Notes: generated by a model from the letters alone, not told the origin. A stretch of 64,000 bases of DNA from MGIIb-O1 sp002457595 (GCA_045568115.1 JBJLBO010000005.1:124001-188000); one strand, 5' to 3'; counted from the first letter of the stretch, positions 28,398 to 37,701 are shown. Program-made: numbers and translations.

Positions 28398-28459
28398 GCT
28401 AACCTTCCACTGCGTTGACATTGGTCCCCCATTTGACCTTCTCCCAAGCCCTCTCGTGA
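28391..28459. repeat. 69-bp direct repeat, copy A: relic of a DUF2061 gene 3' end
   Basis: Matches copy B (28906-28974) at 63 of 69 positions with no gap, by eye. On the minus strand it still reads HERAWEKVKWG, NAVEG and a stop, the C-terminal end of the DUF2061 protein encoded at 28914-29138, but the rest of that gene is missing. Copy A overlaps the TAA of the molybdoenzyme gene. The rest of the stretch up to 28545 holds nothing recognisable. Confidence 0.8.
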
Positions 28460-28545
28460 GGGCGAGTCGGCTACCTGTTGCTGCGAGAGGGTGTCCTGAA
28501 GACCACTATCGTTATCCACGATGTTGTGGTGAATGGGTGTGTGAA

Positions 28546-28851
28546 TCAACTGAGCACGGTTGCTGTTGATTCTGTTGTCTCTAAGGGAACTTCTTCCAAT
28601 CCCCAATTTGACCAACTCCATGCTCTTTCATGGAAGTAATACAGAAATATCTTAGTTACGATTTCAAGGCTGGCAACAGTGGCTGCCAGACCGGTTGCCT
28701 GTGTGCCTGATATTCCTAGATCGCCCCCCACCCACGTAGCAGCAAAAAAGGTCAGGAGGAATGTATCTGTAGTTGCAATAAGCCTCCATGTGAGAGTCTT
28801 GATCAAACTTCTACTTCTGTTTGCGTGCAGTGTACCTGGAATGGGGGCCAT
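28546..28851 (-). CDS. DUF2061 membrane protein
   Basis: 101 residues. SLIKTLTWRLIATTDTFLLT and IVTKIFLYYFHERAW are the two hallmarks of DUF2061, a small two- to three-helix membrane family of unknown function. Lies between two copies of a 69-bp direct repeat, downstream of the molybdoenzyme gene and on the opposite strand. A second divergent paralogue follows at 28914-29138. The C-terminal tail (GLEEVPLETTESTATVLS) is unrelated to that of the paralogue. Confidence 0.8.
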   Translation of the reverse strand: MAPIPGTLHANRSRSLIKTLTWRLIATTDTFLLTFFAATWVGGDLGISGTQATGLAATVASLEIVTKIFLYYFHERAWSWSNWGLEEVPLETTESTATVLS

Positions 28852-28905
28852 GAAGCGTTCTATTCCGGGGTCTATGTTAAGATATCCCTGTATATAATAA
28901 ATCTA

Positions 28906-28974
28906 GGACTAAACTAACCTTCCACTGCGTTGGTATTGTCTCCCCATTTGACCTTCTCCCAAGCCCTCTCGTGA
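28906..28974. repeat. 69-bp direct repeat, copy B: 3' end of intact DUF2061 gene
   Basis: Second copy of the repeat at 28391-28459. Here it is the natural end of the DUF2061 gene on the minus strand. The match extends about eight bases past the gene's stop codon and breaks at the same point inside the HER codons. Confidence 0.8.
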
Positions 28975-29138
28975 ATGTAATAGAATCCCATCTTCAGAGG
29001 AAATTCAATCAAAATAAACCAGCCCGCAGTTTCTATTTCACCTGTGAGAATAGCTGCAATCGCAGCTCCTGTCAGGGTTGCAATAATTCTCCATGCAAAC
29101 GTTTTCGCCAATACTCTCTTCCTGGTGTAAGTACTCAT
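28914..29138 (-). CDS. DUF2061 membrane protein, second paralogue
   Basis: 74 residues from ATG 29138 (MSTYTRKR); an upstream in-frame start would add 15 residues without family similarity. VLAKTFAWRIIATLTGAAIA and IEFPLKMGFYYIHERAWEKVKWG fit DUF2061. Its 3' end is duplicated 515 bases away as a relic. Role unknown. Confidence 0.8.
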   Translation of the reverse strand: MSTYTRKRVLAKTFAWRIIATLTGAAIAAILTGEIETAGWFILIEFPLKMGFYYIHERAWEKVKWGDNTNAVEG

Positions 29139-29221
29139 GGCCCGCGCCCTATGGCAAGGCTTATTCACCTTATCCCATTTCAAGTGAGAAATTTACTCAC
29201 TTATTCATGAATTGACAAAAC

Positions 29222-30484
29222 TCAAATCGCTTCAATAATCAGCGCGATACCTTGTCCACCACCGATACAGGCGGTGGCGATTCCGAATTTCTTACCCTCG
29301 CGCTTGAGTGTGTGTGCGAGGGTCAGTGCGAGGCGGGTACCTGTCGCTGCAAGAGGGTGACCGAGTCCTACTGCGCCGCCGTTGATGTTGACGATTTCTT
29401 GACTAATTCCGAGTTCCTTCATACAGGCGACCGCTTGGCCAGCGAAGGCTTCGTTGATTTCCCACAAGTCGATATCCTCGACTTGCAGCTCTGCTCGCTC
29501 AAGGGCAAGTTTGCTTGCTGGTACAGGACCATATGCCATAATGGCTGGCTCAAGACCAACGATCCCCCAATCTACAATGCGGGCTAGTGGTTCATCGCCA
29601 TCTTCAGCAGCCTTACTGGCGGATTTCAGAACAACGGCTGCTGCACCATCTACAACTCCTGAAGCATTACCTGCAGTTACCAAAGATTCTGGACCGAAAT
29701 GTGTTCTTAGGCCCGCTAGAGATTCTTCAGTAGTTCCGCGAACAAAGTGATCTTCATCTGCAGCGGTAACAATTCCGTCTGCAGTTTCAACGTTCACTAT
29801 CTCGTTTGCCCAAACCCCATTGTCAACACTATTCTGAGTCCGAGTATGTGATTCGACTGCAAAGGCATCTGTTTCCTCTCTACTAACTCCGACTCTTCGA
29901 CACAATTCATCACTGGTCTGAGCCATGAATGAGTTACAGGTTCTATCCAAGAGATTGGTGAATAAGTAATCCTCCATATCCTTCGATAGTGTATCTCCTT
30001 CACGAGGCGGGCGTCCGAGTTTGTAGGTATCCCGCATGTCGCGAAGAACGTGGGGTGCCTGGCTAAGATTTTCCATCCCACCTGCAACTACTGTCTGGGC
30101 TTCTCCAAGCATTATCATCTGAGCAGAGGAAATAATTGATTGTACACCACTACCACATAATCGGTTGAGAGTCAACATAGGAACCTCTTGAGGGATACCG
30201 GCTTTTAGACCAGCATGACGAGCCCCAAAGATAGCTTGGGAACTAGTCTGCAAAGCGTGTCCCATGACAACATGGTCAACGGCCTCAGGACTTGTTCCAG
30301 TCTTCTCTAAGGCGCCTTTGATTGCGATTGAGCCTAAGTCTTCAGTAGTTACAGAAGCTAGACGGCCACCAGCCTCACCATCTCCTCGTTTGCCACCTAG
30401 CCACTCACAGAATGGCGTTCGGGCACCTCCGATGATGACTACGTCCTCGTTGCTCATGTAACGAGCGAACCTGCTGTTGTTCAT
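29222..30484 (-). CDS. thiolase (acetyl-CoA C-acyltransferase)
   Basis: Condenses or cleaves acyl-CoA and acetyl-CoA. The nucleophilic cysteine is in LNRLCGSGVQS, the His in GGAVGLGHPLAATGTR, and the second Cys in CIGGGQGIALI. The long loop (ENLSQAPHVLRDMRDTYKLG) is bacterial FadA/PhaA-like rather than the shorter archaeal thiolase that works with a DUF35 protein, and no such partner is next to it. 420 residues; ATG 30457 (MSNEDVVIIGGARTP) is a plausible shorter start. Confidence 0.9.
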   Translation of the reverse strand: MNNSRFARYMSNEDVVIIGGARTPFCEWLGGKRGDGEAGGRLASVTTEDLGSIAIKGALEKTGTSPEAVDHVVMGHALQTSSQAIFGARHAGLKAGIPQEVPMLTLNRLCGSGVQSIISSAQMIMLGEAQTVVAGGMENLSQAPHVLRDMRDTYKLGRPPREGDTLSKDMEDYLFTNLLDRTCNSFMAQTSDELCRRVGVSREETDAFAVESHTRTQNSVDNGVWANEIVNVETADGIVTAADEDHFVRGTTEESLAGLRTHFGPESLVTAGNASGVVDGAAAVVLKSASKAAEDGDEPLARIVDWGIVGLEPAIMAYGPVPASKLALERAELQVEDIDLWEINEAFAGQAVACMKELGISQEIVNINGGAVGLGHPLAATGTRLALTLAHTLKREGKKFGIATACIGGGQGIALIIEAI

Positions 30485-30522
30485 GAGGCTGACTATCCCA
30501 AAGGGATAGTCAACTCACTGGC

Positions 30523-31914
30523 TCATTCGTCGTTCTGCATACTACCAAGGTAATCTGGCAGATCAACACCAGCATTGGAAGCAATGTCGTGTAGTGGAGG
30601 CAGGCTCTTCACTAGATTTGAGATGAAGTTGGAAGTGGAACTCCCATCTCCATCGCCGCCTGAATCCCATACAGTGATGCTGTCAATCTTCAAGTTGCGG
30701 ATAGCCTCAACCTGAGCTGCGACCATGCCCTCAATCTTCTCGACCATTAGGAGAGTTGCTGCTGCCTTGGCATCGCCACCGGCACTTTCAACTAGGCCCT
30801 TGTAACCTGTAGCCTTAGCTTCGAGAACCTTCTGAACACCAGCTGCTTCAGCCTCGTAACGGGCTAGGATAGCATCTGCTTCACCCCGTGCAACACGGCG
30901 TTGGCGCTCAGCCTCAGCCTCAGCAGCAATCTCAATCTGCTGCTTCTGGATATTCTCGCGAACAATGTCACTAGCGCGTAGACGCTCTTCTACTTCTGAG
31001 TAGAGAGCGCGCTCAATCGCTGCCTGCGATTGCGCTGTCGCAACATCGGCTCGCTGCTTTGCAGCGGCCTCAGCCTCAGAGAGGTCAGCATCGGATTGTG
31101 CCACCTCGGCCTTTGCTGTGTTCTCACCAGAGATTGCGAGTGCTTCTTGCTGACCGACGTAAACACGCTGATCTGCTTCTGCGGTCTTACGACCTTTCTC
31201 TGCCTCAGCAAGGTTCTTTGCGACCTCAATTTCTTTGGTTCGGTTAGCCTTTGCTGCACCAACAGCACCGTCTCGCTCTGCATTTGCCACGTCGACGCGT
31301 GCATTCTCGACCGCTGTTGCAGCAGCCTTCTTACCAATGCTCTCGATATAGTCGGACTCATCAGTAATATCGACTAGGTTCACGTTGATTAGGTAAATTC
31401 CTACCTTCTGCAATTCAGTATCCACGTTGGTTCTAATCAACTCTAGGAATGTATCACGATCTTGATTGATTTGCTCAATAGTAAGTGAAGCAACAGTTAG
31501 ACGAAGTTGACCGAAGATAATCTCCTTGGCCATTTCCTCAATCTGGGGTTGCTGCAATCCTAGTAGACGCTCGGCTGCATTCGCCATAATGTGAGATTCT
31601 GTTGACACACCAATAGTGAAGGTAGATGGAACGTTAATTCGAATGTTCTGCATTGAAAGAGCGTTCTTCAGGTCAATATTGATGGTTATAGGAGTCAAAG
31701 ACAGGAAAGCATAGTCCTGAATCAATGGCCAAACTAATGCAGCACCACCGTGAATTGTCCGACTAGCCTTGCCCTTATCGGTGCGTCCATAGACAACCAT
31801 AACCTTGTCAGGAGGACAACGCTTGTACCTCTGCGCAAAGAAAATTACAATTGCAACCAAAAATAGTAAGGTTGCGAACATCATTATTGTTAGTAGTGCA
31901 CCTGTTGTGGCCAT
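30523..31914 (-). CDS. flotillin-like SPFH-domain membrane protein
   Basis: 463 residues. The N-terminal membrane helix (10-28) is followed by an SPFH domain (VVYGRT, HGGAALVWPLIQDYAFLSL) and a long Ala/Glu-rich coiled coil at about 195-370 (repeated AEAE, AAAK patterns). A flotillin-type C-terminal region (KIEGMVAAQVEAIRNLKID) ends in a Gly/Ser-rich tail. Forms membrane microdomain scaffolds. The upstream NfeD-like gene is its usual partner. The alanine-rich repeats explain several shadow frames here. Confidence 0.92.
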   Translation of the reverse strand: MATTGALLTIMMFATLLFLVAIVIFFAQRYKRCPPDKVMVVYGRTDKGKASRTIHGGAALVWPLIQDYAFLSLTPITINIDLKNALSMQNIRINVPSTFTIGVSTESHIMANAAERLLGLQQPQIEEMAKEIIFGQLRLTVASLTIEQINQDRDTFLELIRTNVDTELQKVGIYLINVNLVDITDESDYIESIGKKAAATAVENARVDVANAERDGAVGAAKANRTKEIEVAKNLAEAEKGRKTAEADQRVYVGQQEALAISGENTAKAEVAQSDADLSEAEAAAKQRADVATAQSQAAIERALYSEVEERLRASDIVRENIQKQQIEIAAEAEAERQRRVARGEADAILARYEAEAAGVQKVLEAKATGYKGLVESAGGDAKAAATLLMVEKIEGMVAAQVEAIRNLKIDSITVWDSGGDGDGSSTSNFISNLVKSLPPLHDIASNAGVDLPDYLGSMQNDE

Positions 31915-31999
31915 AGCGATTGCTCCAAGCCTTCACACCATGCATTAACCTAAGAAGGATTTGCCGTCATTGTCTAGAATAATTAACGACAAATGGCTA

Positions 32000-32614
32000 T
32001 TATTCCTCACTTGAGGACGCGCGTTCTACGACAAGAGTTGATGCAATAGTATCAACCACTTCTATGAAATCTCCTGTAGCAATCCCTTGTTCATCTTTTG
32101 ACTTGGCATTGTAGGTCTTTAGTGCTCCACCCAATTGGATTTGGACTTGGCCTACTCCACCCTCTGGAATCCGTAGATAGACAGTCCCCTTCTGCCCTAT
32201 AGCATCGGAAATCTCGATATTCCCACTAGCTTCTAGGGCAAAGAAGACTTGGAAAATCTTCCCTGTACCATACATCGATGCAGCTCCAGCAACACCACCA
32301 ACGCCGATTGCTAATGTATCTCCACCATCTGATTTTAATGTGTACAAACCTGCAAGTCCAAAGAACATCATGAAGGCCATCACACCTTGGAAAGTCATCG
32401 CATCAAATGATCCATCTGAGCTCATCATATCCATTTCTAATCCGAATAATCCCTCAAATACACCTTCGGCAACTCCTCCAAGAAGCATTAGAATAAACCA
32501 AAGAAGAAATAGAACTCCTCCAATTAAGGCTGAAGCCGCGAATAATAATTCAAGTGAAGAACCGGCTTCACCGAACACAAGAGAAATCAAATCGAAGTCG
32601 TCTAGAGTTGCCAT
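32000..32614 (-). CDS. NfeD-like membrane protein, flotillin partner
   Basis: 204 residues from ATG 32614. Three or four hydrophobic segments occupy residues 25-125. A C-terminal beta-rich domain (IGQKGTVYLRIPEGGVGQVQIQLGG in parts; short excerpt GQVQIQLGG) matches the OB fold of NfeD/YuaF proteins, which associate with flotillins. Position just upstream of the flotillin gene supports the call. Confidence 0.72.
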   Translation of the reverse strand: MATLDDFDLISLVFGEAGSSLELLFAASALIGGVLFLLWFILMLLGGVAEGVFEGLFGLEMDMMSSDGSFDAMTFQGVMAFMMFFGLAGLYTLKSDGGDTLAIGVGGVAGAASMYGTGKIFQVFFALEASGNIEISDAIGQKGTVYLRIPEGGVGQVQIQLGGALKTYNAKSKDEQGIATGDFIEVVDTIASTLVVERASSSEE

Positions 32615-32661
32615 CAATCTTACGAGAAAGGCGAATGGCTTTCACCCCTTCGGCGGAAAAT

Positions 32662-32958
32662 CTACTCATTTTTGATTTTTCTAAGTCGAAACCAATGGGC
32701 TATGGCCCTATCAAAATTTAATATCGGCCCTATGGCAATACCCGTTATGAATGCTGTAAGAATTTTATTTGATGTTATAGACCAAATTATTAATGCAAAT
32801 ATCAGAATAAAGGTAGGAATAGCCATCCTCCTGATGAAAATTTGGTAACCACCAAGCATATCGTATGCAGGATTATTGATGACTCCATCCAGAGTGTCTT
32901 CGAAATTCCTTTTCCTAGACAAGAGCCTCTCCTCAGGATGATAGCCAGAATATTGCAC
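32662..32958 (-). CDS. small hypothetical membrane protein
   Basis: Not recognised. 98 residues, with an acidic/basic first 40 residues (EERLLSRKRNFEDTLDG) then two hydrophobic helices (IPTFILIFALIIWSI and ILTAFITGIAIGPIL) and a basic end. Its start overlaps the end of the next gene upstream by 26 bases, so the pair is cotranscribed. Confidence 0.55.
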   Translation of the reverse strand: MQYSGYHPEERLLSRKRNFEDTLDGVINNPAYDMLGGYQIFIRRMAIPTFILIFALIIWSITSNKILTAFITGIAIGPILNFDRAIAHWFRLRKIKNE

Positions 32959-33277
32959 TGATGAATGTTAGTACAATTGGTCCAGCATACCATAGGGCTT
33001 TGTTGACAGTAGGTCTTGTGTCAACAATTTCTAATTCACCTGAATGTTCATTCCGCATGAGAGTAGATTTTTCAATCTTTGAATACGTATCAGTAAACTC
33101 CTTCTGGTGTCTAGCAATGAATATCAAAAAGTACAAGCCGAGAATTAATGAACTGCCACCAGTACCTTGCAAAATTATTGACAAGAAGTCAAGAACAGGA
33201 TCTCCACCAACTGCACCCGCAACAAGCAATTGAGCGAACCCCGCGAGGAACCAAATCAGTGAATCAACTCTAGCCAT
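32933..33277 (-). CDS. small hypothetical membrane protein
   Basis: Not recognised. 114 residues. Two close hydrophobic segments (10-25 and 32-53) are followed by a charged cytoplasmic stretch (RHQKEFTDTYSKIEKSTLM) and a third helix near 95-112. Overlaps the following gene by 26 bases. Sits between an ABC exporter gene and the NfeD-flotillin pair. Confidence 0.55.
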   Translation of the reverse strand: MARVDSLIWFLAGFAQLLVAGAVGGDPVLDFLSIILQGTGGSSLILGLYFLIFIARHQKEFTDTYSKIEKSTLMRNEHSGELEIVDTRPTVNKALWYAGPIVLTFISAIFWLSS

Positions 33278-33342
33278 CAGTCCCTCGGTATACTAAGATG
33301 ACATGAATGCTTTGCCGTCATGTACTCTTCTAACTAAGAGAT

Positions 33343-35115
33343 TTACACAGATGTGCTCTGACCCGTTTGAACATCCCAGAGACGAGCATAGAGGCCACCT
33401 TTCTCGCTCAGTTCCTCATGAGTTCCTAATTCTGTAATCTTCCCACCTTCTAGAACCGCAATCATGTCAGCATTCCTAACTGTTGAGAGACGATGTGCAA
33501 TAATCAGAGTTGTTCGGTCTACAGAAAGATGCTCTATTGAACGCTGAAGGGCAGCCTCAGTTTCATTGTCAACATTACTGGTTGCTTCGTCAAGAATTAG
33601 AATTGGTGCGTCCTTCAGAACCGCTCTTGCTATGGCTAAACGTTGACGTTGACCTCCAGATAGCCTATGCCCCTCCTCTCCAATATCAGTATCCCAACCT
33701 GAAGGAAGTTCATCTATGAATGAAGTAGCCTCAGCAATTCTTGCTGCTTCAAGCACCTCTTCTTCACTTGCACCTGGTCTTCCATACAGTACATTATCAC
33801 GAATAGTCCCTGGAAATAATGTAGTGTTCTGCGAAACTAAGCCGATTGCACCCCTAAGAGATGAAAGAGTGAGTGTACTAACTTCATGACCATCAAGTTT
33901 CACTGAGCCATTAATTGGGTCATGGAAACGTAGTAGAAGTCTGATTAATGTTGTCTTTCCTGAGCCAGTTGAACCTACTAGGCCAACTGTAGCACCTGCT
34001 GGTATCTCTAGAGAAATATCATTCAGAACAGATTCTCTCTCGGGATACGAAAATTGGATTGAATTAAACGAAATTGTACCCTGAACGTCATTCAGTTCTA
34101 AGTCCCCTTCCACTAGGCCAACCTCTGTGTCTAGTAGATCAAGAACTCTTGATGTCGAGGCCATTGCTCTCTGGTAAAGATCGAATGTTTGTCCAAGACG
34201 AGTTAATGGCCATAATAATCGCTGGGTGATAAAGACAATTATCGAATAAGCACCAACTGATAGCTCACCTTCCAGTGCAAGCCAGCCTCCAACTAGCATA
34301 TTGGCTGTGAAAGCAAATAAAATCGCCATCCGTATAAGTGGAACAAACGATGCAGAAAGTCGAATTGCATCGCGATTTGCATCCCTGTATGACTGAGAGG
34401 CGATACCTACTCGATCTACTTCACGGGATTCAGCGGTGAATGATTTGATTGTCGTAATTCCATGCAAGTTGTTATTCAATAATGCATTGAGATTTCCAAC
34501 TTCCTTTCGCACCTTGGTATATCGAACCCCAATTCTCCTTTGAAAAAGGAACGAGCCGCCCACGATTATCGGTATTGGTAAAATAGCATAAATTGCAACT
34601 TGCGGCGCTAGGATGAACATTACTGCACTGACTACAATTACTGTAGTAGCGACTTGTAGTAAATCATTAGCACCTTGGTCGAGAAATCTCTCTAGTTGGT
34701 TAACATCATCATTCATTATCGCCATCAAACCGCCAGTAGTTTGTTCAGAATACCACTGCATCTCTAAATTCTGAATATGTTCATAGGCGTCCATTCGTAA
34801 TTCATGTTGAGCACTTTGGGCCAAATTTCTCCATAAAATTCCAAACCAATATTCAAACAATGATTCAAGAACCCAAATCACAACTGTGAATGCGACTAGA
34901 ATGTAGAATTGCTGATATGGATCGCTGTAACCAAAATCGGCTAACATCGATTCTTCTTTGTAGGCAACGACATCAATTGCCATACCGATTAGGATTGGAG
35001 GTGCGAGATCCCAGAACTTGTTCATCACAGAGCAAATTGATGCTAATATGACCTGCCCACGGTAATCGCGAAGGTGAGTGATAAGGCGCATCAGAGGATG
35101 ACTCTCACCCGACAT
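33343..35115 (-). CDS. ABC exporter, fused membrane and ATPase domains
   Basis: 590 residues in the MsbA/multidrug half-transporter layout: six membrane helices in residues 1-320, then the ATPase. Walker A GSTGSGKTT, Q loop VSQNTTLFPGTIRDNVLYG, signature LSGGQRQRLAIARA, Walker B ILILDEATSNVD and H loop IIAHRLSTVRNAD are all intact. Likely a homodimer exporting lipid or hydrophobic compounds; substrate not predictable. Confidence 0.93.
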   Translation of the reverse strand: MSGESHPLMRLITHLRDYRGQVILASICSVMNKFWDLAPPILIGMAIDVVAYKEESMLADFGYSDPYQQFYILVAFTVVIWVLESLFEYWFGILWRNLAQSAQHELRMDAYEHIQNLEMQWYSEQTTGGLMAIMNDDVNQLERFLDQGANDLLQVATTVIVVSAVMFILAPQVAIYAILPIPIIVGGSFLFQRRIGVRYTKVRKEVGNLNALLNNNLHGITTIKSFTAESREVDRVGIASQSYRDANRDAIRLSASFVPLIRMAILFAFTANMLVGGWLALEGELSVGAYSIIVFITQRLLWPLTRLGQTFDLYQRAMASTSRVLDLLDTEVGLVEGDLELNDVQGTISFNSIQFSYPERESVLNDISLEIPAGATVGLVGSTGSGKTTLIRLLLRFHDPINGSVKLDGHEVSTLTLSSLRGAIGLVSQNTTLFPGTIRDNVLYGRPGASEEEVLEAARIAEATSFIDELPSGWDTDIGEEGHRLSGGQRQRLAIARAVLKDAPILILDEATSNVDNETEAALQRSIEHLSVDRTTLIIAHRLSTVRNADMIAVLEGGKITELGTHEELSEKGGLYARLWDVQTGQSTSV

Positions 35116-35193
35116 GTCAGTAGCCGTTCATCGACGGCGCTTCAATCTGACCTAATACACGACAAACGAATTTAGCTCCAACGAGTATTGAAT

Positions 35194-36264
35194 TTAGTTT
35201 GAGCTAGGTAACAGTAATTCACCTGACCAAGAGGATGCCCAATGGTCCCAAATTCCAATTCTTGCTTCAGATGTAGAGTTTGTGCGAATCTCATAGAAAT
35301 CTCCTGCAGAAAACCATCCATCACCAGAATAATCCCACCAATTGAAAGCCCACCAAGATCCATTAGAATCAGTTAGGTTCGCCTCGACATCTGCTAAATT
35401 CATTTCAGTAACAGAAGATTCGCCACTCCCATTGAGCACAAGCGCATGAAAACTCAATTCACTGGGATTTATCTCAGAGGTAAACTCCCAAGGAACATAA
35501 CCACCCCATACCGTCATTTCTGCCATTTCTACCGATTCCCCGATGGAGAACTGAACTGAAGAAAGTGGTAGGTCATTCTGCAACTCAATTTCTACCTCCT
35601 CACCAGTAAAAACATTCAACACATAACTAGATTCATCATTTCCATAGAGTTCTATACCCATTAATTTCGGTGGCATATTTCTAAACTCAAGAATAATTGT
35701 GTGTGTGTCATTTACTCCTGTTGCAATCTGTTGTTGAGAACTGACATCTGCAGTAATAGTCCAATCAAGTTCAGCAATTGATGTTGTATCAAAGCCAAAA
35801 GAGGGCCAAAGGCCACTTGGATTTTCTGTAGCCTTTTCAGCTAATTCAAAGAAAGGATTCCTGAACTCAGGCACTTCATCTCTTCCTTCATACCACACAT
35901 TACCCACACGGACATTTGTGGTTGAGTTACCCTCAATGATCTCAGTATCTATAGATGAAGTACCTAAATTAAGTCTCATTGCAACAGAACGTAAGTTTGA
36001 TTCATCATCTTTTGCAACACTCCAATGAATCTCACCATGCTGACCCTCAGATGAATATGTGACTGTTGATTCAACTTTCAACTTAGTCTCACTTGCTGCT
36101 AATGAAATCACATCAAAGGCGGAAGGATCACTTAGAAAATCTTGGAGAACCTCATTACTGAGAGGAAAGCACTCCGTTCCATCACATACTTTGGTTGGGA
36201 CTTCTAGGCATCCAACAATTGCTGGAGCGACGAGAATGAGGATGACCATGCTCGTCTTGTTCAT
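35194..36264 (-). CDS. putative surface lipoprotein
   Basis: 356 residues from ATG 36264 with GGAG upstream. Signal helix then lipobox AIVGC (cysteine at residue 19), so it is likely lipid-anchored outside the cell. The rest is acidic and beta-rich (for example SLAASETKLKVESTVTYSS), with many Ser/Thr and Glu and a Trp-rich end (NGSWWAFNWWDYSGDGWFS). No family recognised. Divergent from NAD kinase. Confidence 0.65.
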   Translation of the reverse strand: MNKTSMVILILVAPAIVGCLEVPTKVCDGTECFPLSNEVLQDFLSDPSAFDVISLAASETKLKVESTVTYSSEGQHGEIHWSVAKDDESNLRSVAMRLNLGTSSIDTEIIEGNSTTNVRVGNVWYEGRDEVPEFRNPFFELAEKATENPSGLWPSFGFDTTSIAELDWTITADVSSQQQIATGVNDTHTIILEFRNMPPKLMGIELYGNDESSYVLNVFTGEEVEIELQNDLPLSSVQFSIGESVEMAEMTVWGGYVPWEFTSEINPSELSFHALVLNGSGESSVTEMNLADVEANLTDSNGSWWAFNWWDYSGDGWFSAGDFYEIRTNSTSEARIGIWDHWASSWSGELLLPSSN

Positions 36265-36339
36265 AGTCACTCCTCGATAAGACCCTTTGATGAGTCTATG
36301 CTTTCTATGTCAATTCCGCCGATGATTTGCTTGCGTCGG

Positions 36340-36349
36340 TCCTATATGG
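36340..36349 (+). promoter_or_regulatory. possible TATA box for NAD kinase gene
   Basis: TCCTATATGG lies in the 125-base divergent gap, about 45 bases before the TTG at 36390. Transcription would start near 36370, just ahead of the ribosome binding site. Call based on position and A/T core only. Confidence 0.3.
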
Positions 36350-36389
36350 AAGCGGCTAGACGCGAATATTGCAGAAAGGGGGTGATGTA

Positions 36390-37262
36390 TTGATTGAAAA
36401 TGTTCTAGTTGTCTACAAAAAGAACTTCGAACCAGTTCACGATCAAGCTCTAGAGACTATTCGTAAAGAGTTAGACACACTGGTTGCTGAATCAAAATTG
36501 AGAGTAGATTACTCCGCTCGCGAGACAGTTCGCCGTACTGATTTCATTGATTGTGACATGGTAATTGTCCTGGGTGGAGATGGTACTCTAACCTCAATCG
36601 CCCACTCTGTTGATTCTCAAACTCCAGTCATGGGAGTTAATTCTCATCCACGCGAAGAGGATGATAATGGATCATATGGATTCTACATGGGTAGTGACCC
36701 AAAACATTTCAGGGTAGACATTCGCTCTGTTTTGGCTGGTGAAGCGATAGTCAACACACTTCCTCGCCTTCAAGCGGAGATTATCACCACCAGTGGTAAC
36801 CGTATACGTTGTGATCCTGCATTGAATGACCTTCTTGTGGCAAATACTCACCAGTATCAGCCCTCAAAGTACAGACTTCAGAGAGATGAAACAGTAGACT
36901 GTAAACAACATTCATCAGGTTGTTTATTCTCTACATTCCTAGGTCAAGGGGCTTGGTTCCGTCATGTAGCGAACATCGAAGGAAATACTTTTCCAACTGA
37001 AGAAATCAATGACCACTATCTATTCGTTGCAAGAGATTTACCTCGAGCAGAACGTAGAGATGATGGTTCGTACTGGTCTTGGACCAAGTGCCCTACAGTA
37101 ATCACTAGTGACATGCATAGAGGATATGTTGTCAGTGACGGATGGGATGAAACACATTTCACTAGAGGGGCGACTGTTACAGTTGACATTGAGGGGCCAA
37201 AATTACAACTCCTGACATTCCGAAGTACAATTCATGACCGTATTGCACATTGGATGCAATAG
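36390..37262 (+). CDS. nadK: NAD(+) kinase
   Basis: Phosphorylates NAD+ to NADP+. VIVLGGDGTLTS is the signature GGDG loop, and ALNDLLVAN corresponds to the NE/D nucleotide-contact motif. 290 residues from TTG 36390, which has AGGGGGTGAT at good spacing; TTG 36369 overlaps that site and is rejected. C-terminal part longer than minimal archaeal NadK, with a Trp-rich segment (YWSWTKCPTV). Confidence 0.85.
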   Translation: MIENVLVVYKKNFEPVHDQALETIRKELDTLVAESKLRVDYSARETVRRTDFIDCDMVIVLGGDGTLTSIAHSVDSQTPVMGVNSHPREEDDNGSYGFYMGSDPKHFRVDIRSVLAGEAIVNTLPRLQAEIITTSGNRIRCDPALNDLLVANTHQYQPSKYRLQRDETVDCKQHSSGCLFSTFLGQGAWFRHVANIEGNTFPTEEINDHYLFVARDLPRAERRDDGSYWSWTKCPTVITSDMHRGYVVSDGWDETHFTRGATVTVDIEGPKLQLLTFRSTIHDRIAHWMQ

Positions 37263-37296
37263 AGAACCTCAAAACCAAGAGGCAACTTCAGGAATC

Positions 37297-37701
37297 ATGG
37301 AAGGATATCCGGTTCTGCGTGACTTTGTTGTTCATTGGGGCGACATGGACGCACTCGGTCACGTAAATAACACGAGACATTTGAGATGGATGGAGACGGT
37401 TCGGGTTGATTTTTTCCAGAAAGTAGAGCTTCGCACAATAAAATCAGAAACTATTGGCCCAGTCCTTGCTAGTTTGAGCATAGACTATCACAAGCCAATT
37501 TTCTACCCCGACAATGTAACTGTAGGCACTCGTATTGCTCACATAGGAAATTCCAGTTTTAGAATGGAAAATGTCGTTTACAATGGTGCAGGAGATCTTT
37601 GTGCAAGTGGAGAGTGCATCATTGTGCTATTCGACTTTGAGAATTCAAAATCAGTTCCCCTAAGTGATGAAATGCGAAATGCAATCGAAAGTTTGCACTG
37701 A
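37297..37701 (+). CDS. acyl-CoA thioesterase, hotdog fold (4HBT family)
   Basis: 134 residues from ATG 37297 (MEGYPVLRDF). WGDMDALGHVNNTRHLRWME is the 4-hydroxybenzoyl-CoA thioesterase motif with the catalytic aspartate. Likely hydrolyses an acyl-CoA; substrate unknown. The in-frame start at 37234 would overlap nadK and is not preferred. Follows nadK and converges on mscS with a gap of four bases. Confidence 0.85.
   Translation: MEGYPVLRDFVVHWGDMDALGHVNNTRHLRWMETVRVDFFQKVELRTIKSETIGPVLASLSIDYHKPIFYPDNVTVGTRIAHIGNSSFRMENVVYNGAGDLCASGECIIVLFDFENSKSVPLSDEMRNAIESLH

Noticed and set aside
30990..31377. Repetitive-looking coding sequence that might be a tandem repeat
   Set aside because: It is the alanine/glutamate-rich coiled coil of flotillin; repeats are at the protein level, not exact DNA units.
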